Part shown: positions 15,676 through 22,959 of the stretch, one piece after another | Layout of the letters: each line of letters starts with the position of its first letter | How positions within the stretch are numbered: the first letter of the stretch is position 1 | Assembly: GCA_902802215.1 (NCBI GenBank) | Contig: CADCLH010000037.1 | Span: 1-24,024, forward strand | Origin: Oscillospiraceae bacterium | GTDB lineage: Bacteria > Bacillota > Clostridia > Oscillospirales > Oscillospiraceae | Length of the DNA: 24,024 nucleotides | Direction: 5' to 3' | Made by a program: the position numbers and the translations under genes | The notes under the pieces: generated by a model | What the model was told of the DNA's origin: nothing | Database searches by the model: none | What the model saw: the letters and a program-made list of their open reading frames with translations, nothing else

Positions 15676-16392
15676 ATGGAGCGGAGACGGCCCGTCTTCC
15701 CGGAATTCACGAGCGCCCTGTCCCGGACGGAGGCGGCGCTGGTGCTGGGGTATTTCCCGGTGCACATCGTCCTGCTACCCCGGCTGCTGGGCCTGCTGTA
15801 CGCGCGCGGCGCGATCGACATCCTGTGGGCCAACGTCCTGCTCTACGGCTTCGGCTTCGGGTACATGCTCGCCGCGGCCTTCCGCTTCCTGCGGCGGGAC
15901 TTCGATCCGCTGGCCGACCGGCCCCTGCTCGTCGCCGGTCAGGTCTGCACCGGCTATCTCGCGATGCTGGCCTGCAATATCCTTGCGGGCCTGCTGATCG
16001 CGCGGCTGACGGACGGGGCGGAGAACGTGAACAACGACGCCCTGGTGGAGCTGGCGGAGTACTCCTACGGCCCGATGAAGGCGGCGCTGGTCTATCTCGG
16101 CCCGCTGACGGAGGAGATGCTGTTTCGCGCGGGCCTCTTCGGCACGCTGCGGCACAAAAACCGCGTCGCCGCCTACGCGGTGAGCATGCTGGCCTTCTCG
16201 GTCTACCACGTCTGGGGCTACGCGCTCGACGATCCCGGCTACTGGATCTTCCTGCTGCAATATCTGCCCGCGGGCTGGCTGCTGGCGCGCTGCTACGAGC
16301 GCACGAACAGCATCTGGGGCAGCGTGTTCTTCCACATGCTCACGAACTACATGGCGCTGGAGCTCTTCAGCGCCGCAATGAGAGCCGCGTAA
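15676..16392 (+). CDS. CPBP-family intramembrane metalloprotease
   Basis: This 238-residue membrane protein has about seven hydrophobic segments and the three CPBP (Abi/CaaX-like) motifs. They are EExxxR (Glu146, Glu147, Arg151 in LTEEMLFR), FxxxH (Phe174 to His178 in FSVYHV), and HxxxN (His220 to Asn224 in FHMLTN). These residues form the proposed metal-dependent active site within the membrane. Family members include CaaX-prenyl proteases and bacteriocin self-immunity proteins; the substrate here is unknown and I see no bacteriocin gene nearby. The ATG follows the mutS stop by one base with a GAGGGG site inside the mutS end, so it is probably translated with mutS. trmO follows after 10 bases. 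Confidence 0.88.
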   Translation: MERRRPVFPEFTSALSRTEAALVLGYFPVHIVLLPRLLGLLYARGAIDILWANVLLYGFGFGYMLAAAFRFLRRDFDPLADRPLLVAGQVCTGYLAMLACNILAGLLIARLTDGAENVNNDALVELAEYSYGPMKAALVYLGPLTEEMLFRAGLFGTLRHKNRVAAYAVSMLAFSVYHVWGYALDDPGYWIFLLQYLPAGWLLARCYERTNSIWGSVFFHMLTNYMALELFSAAMRAA

Positions 16393-16402
16393 AGGAGGCG
16401 TC

Positions 16403-17110
16403 ATGGAGCACACGATCACCCCGGTCGCCGTCTACCGCGGCGACTTTCCGGACAAGTTCGGCATCCCCCGGCAGGCGGGGATCGTCCCGGCGCTCGAGGG
16501 CCTGGTCGTCTTCGAGCCGGCCTTCCGCGACGCCGCCGCCCTGCGCGGGCTGGAGGGCTTCGGGCGCGTCTGGCTGATCTGGCAGTTCTCCGAAAACCTG
16601 CGCGGGGGCTTTCAGCCCACGGTGCGCCCGCCGCGCCTCGGGGGAAACAGGCGCCTCGGCGTGTTCGCCACGCGCTCGCCCTTCCGCCCCAACGCCCTCG
16701 GCCTGAGCTGCGTGGAGCTTAAGGGGCTCGAGGAGAGGCCGGGCCTCGGAACGGTGCTGCGCGTGCGGGGCGCGGACCTCATGGACGGCACCCCGATCTT
16801 TGACGTCAAGCCCTATCTCCCCTACGCCGACGCATGGCCCGACGCGCGCGCGGGCTTCGCCCCCGACGCGGGCGAGGCGCTCAGGGTGGAGATCGCGCCG
16901 GAGCTTGAAGAAAGGCTCCCGCCGGAGAAGCGGGACGCCCTGCGCGCGGTGCTCGCGCGCGACCCGCGCCCGCGCTATCAGGACGACCCCGGGCGGGTCT
17001 ACGCCATGCGCTTCGCGGGGTGCGAGCTGCGCTTCACCGCAGACGAAAACACGCTCCGCGTGACGGAGATCCTTCCCGCGCAGGCGGGCGGGGAAAGGAA
17101 CGAGCCATGA
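16403..17110 (+). CDS. trmO: tRNA (adenine37-N6)-methyltransferase TrmO
   Basis: TrmO (formerly TsaA/YaeB) methylates N6 of t6A at position 37 of threonine tRNAs, giving m6t6A. The 235-residue protein has the family beta-barrel signatures: ITPVAVYRGDFPDKFGIPRQ at the N-terminus, RVWLIWQF, and GVFATRSPFRPNALGLSCVEL at residues 86-106. DLMDGTPIFDVKPYLPYAD follows at 125-143. The C-terminal domain (RPRYQDDPGRVYAMRFAGCELRF) matches the longer TrmO type. A strong AAAGGAGG site precedes the ATG. Its stop overlaps the next ATG (ATGA). It is the third position-37 tRNA modification gene in the window after miaA and miaB. Confidence 0.93.
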   Translation: MEHTITPVAVYRGDFPDKFGIPRQAGIVPALEGLVVFEPAFRDAAALRGLEGFGRVWLIWQFSENLRGGFQPTVRPPRLGGNRRLGVFATRSPFRPNALGLSCVELKGLEERPGLGTVLRVRGADLMDGTPIFDVKPYLPYADAWPDARAGFAPDAGEALRVEIAPELEERLPPEKRDALRAVLARDPRPRYQDDPGRVYAMRFAGCELRFTADENTLRVTEILPAQAGGERNEP

Positions 17111-18798
17111 TCACAGCCTTTTATGACACCTGCTTCCTCCTGTCGGTGCTGCTGGCGATCGTCTACGCCTGCCTGTGGCACCGGCACTTCGACGTGCACA
17201 TCACGATGATCTTCATGCTCGTGCCGGTCACGAACCTCGCCTACGTGCTGCTGACCCGCTCCAACACCCTGGGCGAGGCGCTCAACGCCAACCGCCTGAG
17301 CTATATCGGCGGCTGCTATTTACAGCTGTTTCTGATGCTGGTCATCTTCTCGCTGTGCGACATCCCCCTCCGGCGCTGGGTGCGCGTGGGGCTGCTGTGC
17401 CTGAGCACGGTGGTGTACCTGTCGGCCCTGACGATCGGCAAGGAGCAGATCTTCTACCGGAGCATCCGCTTCGAGCGCCTGAACGGGGCCGTGATGCTCT
17501 ACAAGGACTACAACTGGATGCACACGGTCTTCTATGTCCTGGTCGCGTCCTACTTCCTGCTGTCGATCGGCGCGATGGTCTACAGCTACTTCCGCAAGAA
17601 CCAGGTCTCGCGCAAGAACATCTATCTGCTGTTTTCCACCGAGCTCGTGGCCATGCTGGCCTTCTTCGGCGGGCGGCTGCTCTACAAGCGCGTCGAGCTG
17701 CTCCCGGCCGCCTACGTCTTCGCGCTGGTGATCTACCTCGTCATCGTGCGGCGCATGTGCCTGTACAACGTCGCGGAGACCGCCGCCGACGCGCTGGTCG
17801 AGTCGGACGAGACGGGCATCGTCTCCTTCGACTTCCGCTACAACTATCTCGGCAGCGACGAGCAGGCCAAGCGCATCTTCCCGGAGCTCAACGACCTGAC
17901 CGTGGACCTGCCCCTGCGCCGCAGCGAGAAGATGAACGAGCTGTTCCTGCCCTGGCTGGAGGGCTTCCGCCGCAACGAGCTCCACGAGCGCATCCACTAC
18001 GAGCGGGACGGGAAGATCTACGAGATCTTCGTCAACTGGCTCTTTGACGGTCGGCGTCGGCGCGGCTTCCAGATCCTCATCGACGACGACACCAAGGACC
18101 AGCAGCTCATCCGCCTGCAGGAGAGCTACAACAGCGATCTGGAGCGCGACGTCGCCGCCGCGACCAAAAAGCTCAACCTCATGCACGACAAGCTGATCCT
18201 CGGCATGGCGGCCATGGTCGAAAGCCGGGACAACTCCACCGGCGGCCACATCCGCCGCACGAGCGAGGGCGTGCGCATGCTGATCGACGAGCTGCGCGCC
18301 GACCCCGGCGTCGAGCTGTCGGACGAGTTCTGCCGCTGCCTCATCAAGGCCGCGCCCATGCACGACCTGGGCAAGATCGCGGTCGACGACGCGGTGCTGC
18401 GCAAGCCCGGCCGCTTCACGCCGGAGGAATACGAGAAGATGAAGACCCACGCGGCCGAGGGCGCGCGCATCGTGCGGGAGATCCTCGAGGGCACGGACGA
18501 CGCGGACTTCCGCCGCATCGCCGAGAACGTCGCCCACTACCACCACGAGCGCTGGGACGGCTCCGGCTACCCGGAGGGCCTCAGGGGCGAGGAGATCCCC
18601 TTCGAGGCGCGGATCATGGCGGTCGCGGACGTGTACGACGCGCTGGTGTCGAAGCGGGTCTACAAGGAGAAAATGCCCTTCGACAAGGCCGACAAAATCA
18701 TCCTCGACGGCATGGGAAGCCAGTTCGATCCCGCGCTCGAGCGCTATTACCGCGCCGCGAGGCCGAAGCTGGAGGCCTACTACGCGGCGATGGCATAA
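17107..18798 (+). CDS. 7TM sensor with HD-GYP phosphodiesterase domain
   Basis: The 563-residue protein begins with about seven membrane helices (residues 8-27, 33-50, 66-84, 92-112, 138-162, 171-193, 199-217). This layout resembles the 7TM N-terminal region found in some histidine kinases. A middle, probably PAS-like, segment (about 225-330) and a short linker helix lead to the HD-GYP domain. There, metal-binding HD is at His419-Asp420 in APMHDLGKIAVDD, a further conserved HHERWDGSGYP block is at 479-489, and EARIMAVADVYDAL follows. HD-GYP proteins usually hydrolyse cyclic di-GMP to pGpG or GMP. All core metal-ligand motifs are present, so activity is plausible; the signal sensed is unknown. 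The ATG at 17107 overlaps the trmO stop and begins at the first helix; a longer upstream frame is trmO shadow. Confidence 0.88.
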   Translation: MITAFYDTCFLLSVLLAIVYACLWHRHFDVHITMIFMLVPVTNLAYVLLTRSNTLGEALNANRLSYIGGCYLQLFLMLVIFSLCDIPLRRWVRVGLLCLSTVVYLSALTIGKEQIFYRSIRFERLNGAVMLYKDYNWMHTVFYVLVASYFLLSIGAMVYSYFRKNQVSRKNIYLLFSTELVAMLAFFGGRLLYKRVELLPAAYVFALVIYLVIVRRMCLYNVAETAADALVESDETGIVSFDFRYNYLGSDEQAKRIFPELNDLTVDLPLRRSEKMNELFLPWLEGFRRNELHERIHYERDGKIYEIFVNWLFDGRRRRGFQILIDDDTKDQQLIRLQESYNSDLERDVAAATKKLNLMHDKLILGMAAMVESRDNSTGGHIRRTSEGVRMLIDELRADPGVELSDEFCRCLIKAAPMHDLGKIAVDDAVLRKPGRFTPEEYEKMKTHAAEGARIVREILEGTDDADFRRIAENVAHYHHERWDGSGYPEGLRGEEIPFEARIMAVADVYDALVSKRVYKEKMPFDKADKIILDGMGSQFDPALERYYRAARPKLEAYYAAMA

Positions 18799-18819
18799 TG
18801 GGATAAGGAGGGCGTTACT

Positions 18820-19008
18820 ATGCCAATAACAAGCAAGAAACAATCCAAAGCAAAAGCGGACTGGATGAAAGAAAACAGCAAAATGTACGGCGTCCGCGTT
18901 ATGAAGAACACGGAAAAAGACATTTGGGACTTTCTGCAAGGAAAAGAAGCGTCAAAAGTTATCAAAGCAGCCTTGCGCGAGTACATGGAAAACCACAAGG
19001 AGGACTAA
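18820..19008 (+). CDS. Small ribbon-helix-helix-like protein (62 aa), low G+C
   Basis: The 62-residue basic protein opens with MPITSKKQSKAKADWMKENSK. It then has a strand-like segment (MYGVRVMKNTE) and two predicted helices (KDIWDFLQGKEAS and KVIKAALREYMENHK). This order fits an Arc/MetJ-type ribbon-helix-helix DNA-binding fold; the same kind of small protein is common on clostridial mobile elements, where some act as antitoxins or plasmid regulators. The ATG has a very good AAGGAGG site. Base and codon use differ sharply from its neighbours: it is rich in AAA and GAA codons and roughly 45-50% G+C by eye. That suggests recent transfer. No toxin partner is visible; the next gene is an acyltransferase. 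Function not established. Confidence 0.75.
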   Translation: MPITSKKQSKAKADWMKENSKMYGVRVMKNTEKDIWDFLQGKEASKVIKAALREYMENHKED

Positions 19009-19022
19009 CCAAGGAGCGGCGT

Positions 19023-20096
19023 ATGGAACCAAAGAGAGAATACGGGCTTGACGTCCTGAAAGCCGCGGCCGCGGCGCTGATCGTCCTGGACCACTTCCAG
19101 CTGTGCATCGACGCCGACTACCGCTTCCCCTTCTATCCGGGCTACGGCGACTTTGACTTCGGCTATGTGGTGGAGCTGTTCTTCCTGCTCTCCGGCCTGC
19201 TCATCGCCCGCTATGTGCAGCGCATCCGGGACGGGCTCTCCTTCCGCGAATTCTTCCTGCGCCGGTATCTCCGCCTGTTTCCGCTGATGGCGCTGAGCTC
19301 GGCGGTCTGGTCGGCGCTGTTCCTCCTGCTGGGCCTGCACCGCCTGGACGGCGCGTGGGCCAGACAGACCCCGTCGCTGTGGAGCCTGCTGGTCACCTCG
19401 CTCGGCGTCCAGGAGGGCTGGGGCTTCGCAAACTCCTTCATCAACCAGCCGCTGTGGTATCTGAGCGTGCTGATCTTCTGCTATCTGCTGTTCTATGCGC
19501 TCGTGCGCGCATCCCGGCGGCTCGGCGTCTCCCCGTATTATCTGTTCGGCGGGATGATCTTCGTCGGCGCCGGCATCCGGAGCTACGGCATCGAGCTGCC
19601 CTTTCTCAACTTCGCGATGAGCCGCGGCTACTGCTCCTTCTTCGCGGGCGTGCTGCTGGAGGCGCTGCTTCGACGGAGAAAGCCGGGAAAGCCCGCTCTG
19701 TTTGCCTGCGCGCTGGTCGTCGCCGGGATCACGGCCCTGATGTGCGCCGACCGCTTCGCGCTGATCGGGGACATCAAGCATGCGCTGACCTTCCTGTACT
19801 TCCCGGCCCTGATCGTCCTGTTTCGCTCCGACGCGGCCGCGCGCCTGTTCAAAAGCCCCGTCTTCGGCCTGCTGGGCAGGGCGTCCTTCAACGTCTATGT
19901 CTGGCACATGAGCGGGATCCTGATCGTTACGGCGATGAACGTGCGCGGCCTCGTGAACGTCGGCGCGCACCCGATGACGGCGATGTACCTGTTCGCGCTG
20001 TGCTGCTTCGCGTTCGGGATCTTTTCGCACCTCTGCATCGAAAAGCCCTGCGCCCGCCTGACGGACAGGCTGCTGCAAAAGCTCTTGCAGAAATAA
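19023..20096 (+). CDS. Acyltransferase-3 family membrane protein
   Basis: This 357-residue integral membrane protein of the OafA/YrhL-type acyltransferase-3 family transfers acyl (often acetyl) groups to surface polysaccharides, lipids or peptidoglycan. Family signs are the N-terminal GLDVLKAAAAALIVLDHF with His24 in the conserved position. VVELFFLLSGLLIARY follows, then the Arg-rich FFLRRYLRLFPLMAL (about 77-91). A later conserved end segment is FNVYVWHMSGIL. About ten hydrophobic segments are present. The ATG at 19023 is preferred over an in-frame upstream start because of an AAGGAG site. The gene lies 14 bases after the small low-G+C gene. Its own G+C is high like the rest of the genome. 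The acceptor substrate is unknown. Confidence 0.88.
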   Translation: MEPKREYGLDVLKAAAAALIVLDHFQLCIDADYRFPFYPGYGDFDFGYVVELFFLLSGLLIARYVQRIRDGLSFREFFLRRYLRLFPLMALSSAVWSALFLLLGLHRLDGAWARQTPSLWSLLVTSLGVQEGWGFANSFINQPLWYLSVLIFCYLLFYALVRASRRLGVSPYYLFGGMIFVGAGIRSYGIELPFLNFAMSRGYCSFFAGVLLEALLRRRKPGKPALFACALVVAGITALMCADRFALIGDIKHALTFLYFPALIVLFRSDAAARLFKSPVFGLLGRASFNVYVWHMSGILIVTAMNVRGLVNVGAHPMTAMYLFALCCFAFGIFSHLCIEKPCARLTDRLLQKLLQK

Positions 20097-20126
20097 AAAA
20101 TACGCCCCGGACTTTCGTCCGGGGCG
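20094..20126 (-). terminator. Intrinsic terminator of pncB
   Basis: A 10-bp perfect stem (arms 20103-20112 and 20117-20126) with a GAAA-type loop is followed on the minus strand by TATTTTTTATTT. It begins 17 bases after the pncB stop. On the plus strand no T-run follows, so for the convergent acyltransferase gene it would be at most a weak terminator. Confidence 0.85.
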
Positions 20127-20142
20127 GTGTGCGTGATGGGGA

Positions 20143-21597
20143 TCAGCGTCTGCCGTGGGCGTCGAGCATCGCGTCCTTGAGGGCCATGAGCTTCGGGGAC
20201 AGGTCGACGTAGTACCTGTGCGGGTTGTCGAAGCGCTTGACCTCGGGCCAGAGCGTCGAGATCTGGTAGGCGCAGTCGGTCTTGATCTGCTTGAGCGTCG
20301 GCAGCTCGTACACGAGCTTCCCGCCGAGAAAGACCGGGACCTGCAGCTCGACGGCGCGGAAGTTCTCCATGGTCTTGCGCTTCCAGCGCTCGGTGGGATC
20401 GCAGATCTCCAGCGGCTGCGAATCGTCCACGACCTCGTCGCGCATGCAGATGTAGTCGGCCTCGGCCATGCCGGTCTCGCGGTTGAAGAAGCGGTAGACC
20501 TTCTTGAAGCCGGGGTTGGTGATCTTGCCGGGGTTCTCGCTGACCTTGATCTTGGGCAGGAGGCTGCCGTCGGCCTGCTCCACGGCGCAGAGCTTGTAGA
20601 CCCCGCCGAAGACCGGCGAGCTCTTGGAGGTGATGAGGCGCTCGCCCACGCCGAAGGAGTCGATCTTCGCGCCCTGCTGGATGATGTTGGCGATCAGCCG
20701 CTCGTCGAGCGAGTTGGAGACCGTGATCGTGCACCCGGTCCAGCCCGCCTCGTCGAGCATTTTGCGCGCCTTCTGGGTCAGGTAGGCCATGTCGCCCGAG
20801 TCGAGCCGGATGCCGCACTTGGTGATGCCGAGGGGCTTCAGGACCTCGTTGAAGGCGCGGATGGCGTTGGGGACGCCGGATTTGAGCGTGTTGAAGGTGT
20901 CGACCAGCAGCACGGCGTTGTTCGGATAGGTCCGGCAGTAGCTGAGGAAGGCGTCGAGCTCCGAGTCGAACATCTGCACCCAGGAGTGGGCCATGGTGCC
21001 CGCGGCGGGCACGCCGTAGATCTGGTCGGAGACCGTGCAGGCGGTCCCGGCGCAGCCGCCGATGAAGGCGGCCCGGGCCCCCGTGACGGCGGCGGCGATG
21101 CCCTGCGCCCGGCGCGAGCCGAACTCCAGCACGGCGCGGCCCGCGGCGGCGCGGCAGATACGGCTGGCCTTGGTGGCGATCATGCTCTGGTGGTTGAACT
21201 CCAGCAGCATGTAGGTCTCCAGCAGCTGGGCCTGGATGGCGGGCGCGCGCACCGTGATCACCGGCTCCATCGGGAAGATGGGCGTGCCCTCGGGGATCGC
21301 CCAGATGTCGCCCGTGAATTTGAACGTGCGCAGGTAGTCCAGAAACTCCTCGCGGAAGATCCCGCGGCCCCGGAGGTATGCGATGTCCTCCTCGTCAAAA
21401 TGGAGGTTCTGCACATAGTCGACGATGGCCTCGAGCCCCGCGGCGACGGCGTAGCCGCCCTGGTCGGGCACGTCGCGGAAAAAGACGTCGAAGTAGCAGA
21501 TCCGGTCCTTCATCCCGTCGGCGAAGTAGCCGTTGCCCATCGTCAGCTCGTAGAAGTCGCACAGCATGGTCAGGTTGATCCCGTTTGCTCTGTTCAA
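20143..21597 (-). CDS. pncB: Nicotinate phosphoribosyltransferase
   Basis: The enzyme joins nicotinate to PRPP with ATP to make nicotinate mononucleotide, the entry to NAD via the Preiss-Handler salvage route. The 484-residue length suits the bacterial long form. Recognisable blocks are LTMLCDFYELTMGNGYF at the N-terminus, VEPVITVRAP-like substrate-binding sequence, LLEFNHQSMIATKASR, and FGSRRAQG. Further on are GTMAHSWVQMF, LVDTFNTLKSG, GIRLDSGDMAYL and DSFGVGERL. The start is TTG at 21597: it has an AGAGGGTG site 7 bases upstream, there is no nearby in-frame ATG, and the N-terminus fits. It has its own promoter (TATAAT at 21662-21667) and terminator, so it is a single-gene unit. Confidence 0.95.
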   Translation of the reverse strand: MNRANGINLTMLCDFYELTMGNGYFADGMKDRICYFDVFFRDVPDQGGYAVAAGLEAIVDYVQNLHFDEEDIAYLRGRGIFREEFLDYLRTFKFTGDIWAIPEGTPIFPMEPVITVRAPAIQAQLLETYMLLEFNHQSMIATKASRICRAAAGRAVLEFGSRRAQGIAAAVTGARAAFIGGCAGTACTVSDQIYGVPAAGTMAHSWVQMFDSELDAFLSYCRTYPNNAVLLVDTFNTLKSGVPNAIRAFNEVLKPLGITKCGIRLDSGDMAYLTQKARKMLDEAGWTGCTITVSNSLDERLIANIIQQGAKIDSFGVGERLITSKSSPVFGGVYKLCAVEQADGSLLPKIKVSENPGKITNPGFKKVYRFFNRETGMAEADYICMRDEVVDDSQPLEICDPTERWKRKTMENFRAVELQVPVFLGGKLVYELPTLKQIKTDCAYQISTLWPEVKRFDNPHRYYVDLSPKLMALKDAMLDAHGRR

Positions 21598-21629
21598 GAA
21601 AGCACCCTCTTTGTGTATTCTTTTCGTCT

Positions 21630-21651
21630 CGCCGCCCGCGTCGGAGCGGCG
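21630..21651 (-). promoter_or_regulatory. Leader hairpin of pncB
   Basis: CGCCGC and GCGGCG (arms 21630-21635 and 21646-21651) form a 6-bp stem with a 10-base loop in the ~58-base leader between the pncB promoter and its TTG start. It could affect translation. No known NAD-related riboswitch consensus is recognised. Confidence 0.35.
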
Positions 21652-21661
21652 TTCTCCTGCT

Positions 21662-21690
21662 ATTATACCGAATGGACGCCCCGCGCGCAA
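21662..21690 (-). promoter_or_regulatory. Promoter of pncB
   Basis: On the minus strand TTGCGC (21685-21690) and a perfect TATAAT (21662-21667) are separated by 17 bases. The -35 box matches TTGACA at 4 of 6 positions. Expected transcription starts near 21655. Confidence 0.65.
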
Positions 21691-21700
21691 GGGCTGTTAT

Positions 21701-21726
21701 CAAGTTGTCAAATTCTGAAAAACTTG
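21701..21726. promoter_or_regulatory. Inverted repeat between divergent promoters, candidate operator
   Basis: CAAGTT (21701-21706) and AACTTG (21721-21726) flank a central segment with TCA and TGA half-symmetry, giving a 26-base AT-rich dyad. It lies between the pncB promoter and the promoter of the galactokinase-like gene, a position that suits a shared operator. No regulator is identified. Confidence 0.35.
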
Positions 21727-21748
21727 TATTTCCGACGCGCCGGGGCGG

Positions 21749-21777
21749 TTGACTTTGCCCGCTTTCGGGTTTATTCT
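21749..21777 (+). promoter_or_regulatory. Promoter of the galactokinase-like gene
   Basis: TTGACT (21749-21754) and TATTCT (21772-21777) are separated by exactly 17 bases. The ATG at 21830 follows with an AGGAGC site. This is a good vegetative-type promoter. Confidence 0.65.
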
Positions 21778-21829
21778 GTACCTGTATGAACAAAATAACC
21801 CCCCAGACCGAGACAGGAGCGTCCTTTTT

Positions 21830-22909
21830 ATGATACAGACCGTATTCACCCCCGGCAGGACCGAGCTTGCCGGCAACCATACCGACCACCAGAACGGCCG
21901 CATCCTCGCCGGCGCCATCGACCGCGGCATCACCGCGCGCTTTGAGGCCAACGGCGAAAAGCTCGTGCGCCTGAAAATGAAGACCCTGGGCGAGACGGAG
22001 GTTCGCTGCGACCAGCTCCAGCCGCGCACCGCCGAGTTCGGCACGCCCGCCTCGCTGGCGCGGGGCATGCTGGCCGCTTTTTCGGAGCTCGGCCTCGCGG
22101 TCGGCGGCTTCGACGCCGAGATCGACAGCAGCCTGCCCATCGGGGCGGGGCTGAGCTCGTCGGCGGCCTTCTCCGTGACCCTCGGCCGCATCCTGAGCCT
22201 GCTGTACAACGACGGAAAGGTCGACCCGGTCGTCATCGCGCGGGCCGCCCAGCAGGCGGAGAACCGCTTCTTCGGCAAGCCCTGCGGGCTGATGAGCCAG
22301 CTCACCTGCTCGCTCGGCCGGACCATCTATGTGGACTTCAAGACCGGCGTGATCGAGCCGGTGGACGTCGATTTCGACGCCATGGGCCTGACGCTCTGCC
22401 TGACCGACACCGGCGGCAGCCACGCGGGGCTGGACACCTCCTACGCCCGCATCCCGGCGGATATGGTCTATATCGCCAACCTCTTCGACAAGGGCGTGCT
22501 GGCCGACGTCGACCCGGAGGAGTTCCGCAGCCGCGGCTGGGACCCCGCGAACCGCCCGGTGCGCCGCGCCATGCACTTTTTCGACGAGAACGAGCGCGTG
22601 CCGAAGCTGCGCGACGCCCTGCGCGAAAAGGACACGGAGGCGGTGCTGCGCCTGATGAACGAGTCGGGGCGCTCCTCCGAGGCGCTGCTGAACAACATCG
22701 TCACCAGCGCCACCGGGGACACGAAGCTCGAACAGGGGCTGGAGCTGTCGCGGAAGCTGCTCGAGGGCAGGGGCGCGTGGCGCGTCCACGGCGGCGGCTT
22801 CGCCGGCTGCGTGCAGGCGCTGATGCCCACGGCGTTCTTCCCCGAGTACAAGCGCGAAATGGAGAAGAGCTTCGGCGCGGACAAGTGCATGCGCATCCGG
22901 CTGCTGTAA
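21830..22909 (+). CDS. Galactokinase-like GHMP kinase, catalytic Asp replaced
   Basis: The 359-residue protein belongs to the GHMP small-molecule kinases, closest to galactokinase. The sugar-binding signature appears as GRTELAGNHTDHQNG (residues 9-23). The ATP-binding loop is LPIGAGLSSSAAF (102-114), and motif 3 is VHGGGFAGCVQALMP (319-333). In galactokinases the block CGIMDQ carries the catalytic Asp. Here it reads CGLMSQ, with Ser156 at that place (codon AGC at 22295-22297). The N-terminus is also short: the GRTE signature starts at residue 9, whereas galactokinases usually have tens of residues before it. It may be an inactive or altered kinase, or act on another substrate. No Leloir-pathway genes (galT, galE) are nearby, so a galactose role is unsupported. 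The frame is intact, with its own promoter and terminator. An upstream frame extension lacks conserved sequence. Confidence 0.85.
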   Translation: MIQTVFTPGRTELAGNHTDHQNGRILAGAIDRGITARFEANGEKLVRLKMKTLGETEVRCDQLQPRTAEFGTPASLARGMLAAFSELGLAVGGFDAEIDSSLPIGAGLSSSAAFSVTLGRILSLLYNDGKVDPVVIARAAQQAENRFFGKPCGLMSQLTCSLGRTIYVDFKTGVIEPVDVDFDAMGLTLCLTDTGGSHAGLDTSYARIPADMVYIANLFDKGVLADVDPEEFRSRGWDPANRPVRRAMHFFDENERVPKLRDALREKDTEAVLRLMNESGRSSEALLNNIVTSATGDTKLEQGLELSRKLLEGRGAWRVHGGGFAGCVQALMPTAFFPEYKREMEKSFGADKCMRIRLL

Positions 22910-22921
22910 AACGATAAAACG

Positions 22922-22959
22922 AACCGGGAGCGGGTCGACTGGCCCGCTCCCGGTTTTTT
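22922..22959 (+). terminator. Strong bidirectional terminator
   Basis: A perfect 13-bp stem (arms 22922-22934 and 22943-22955) with an 8-base loop ends in TTTTTT on the plus strand (22954-22959), terminating the galactokinase-like gene. On the minus strand the same stem is followed by a T-rich stretch (TCGTTTTATCGTTTT) and would terminate the CLC gene, whose stop codon overlaps the T-run. Confidence 0.9.

Noticed and set aside
14118..15833. 571-codon minus-strand frame opposite mutS
   Set aside because: Antisense shadow with His/Val/Asp/Gly-rich low-complexity sequence and no family motif. MutS on the plus strand explains the region.
17320..18939. 539-codon minus-strand frame opposite the HD-GYP gene
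   Set aside because: Antisense shadow; composition matches other shadows and the plus-strand protein has clear domains.
20155..21789. 544-codon plus-strand frame opposite pncB
   Set aside because: Antisense shadow; pncB on the minus strand has full family motifs, promoter and terminator.
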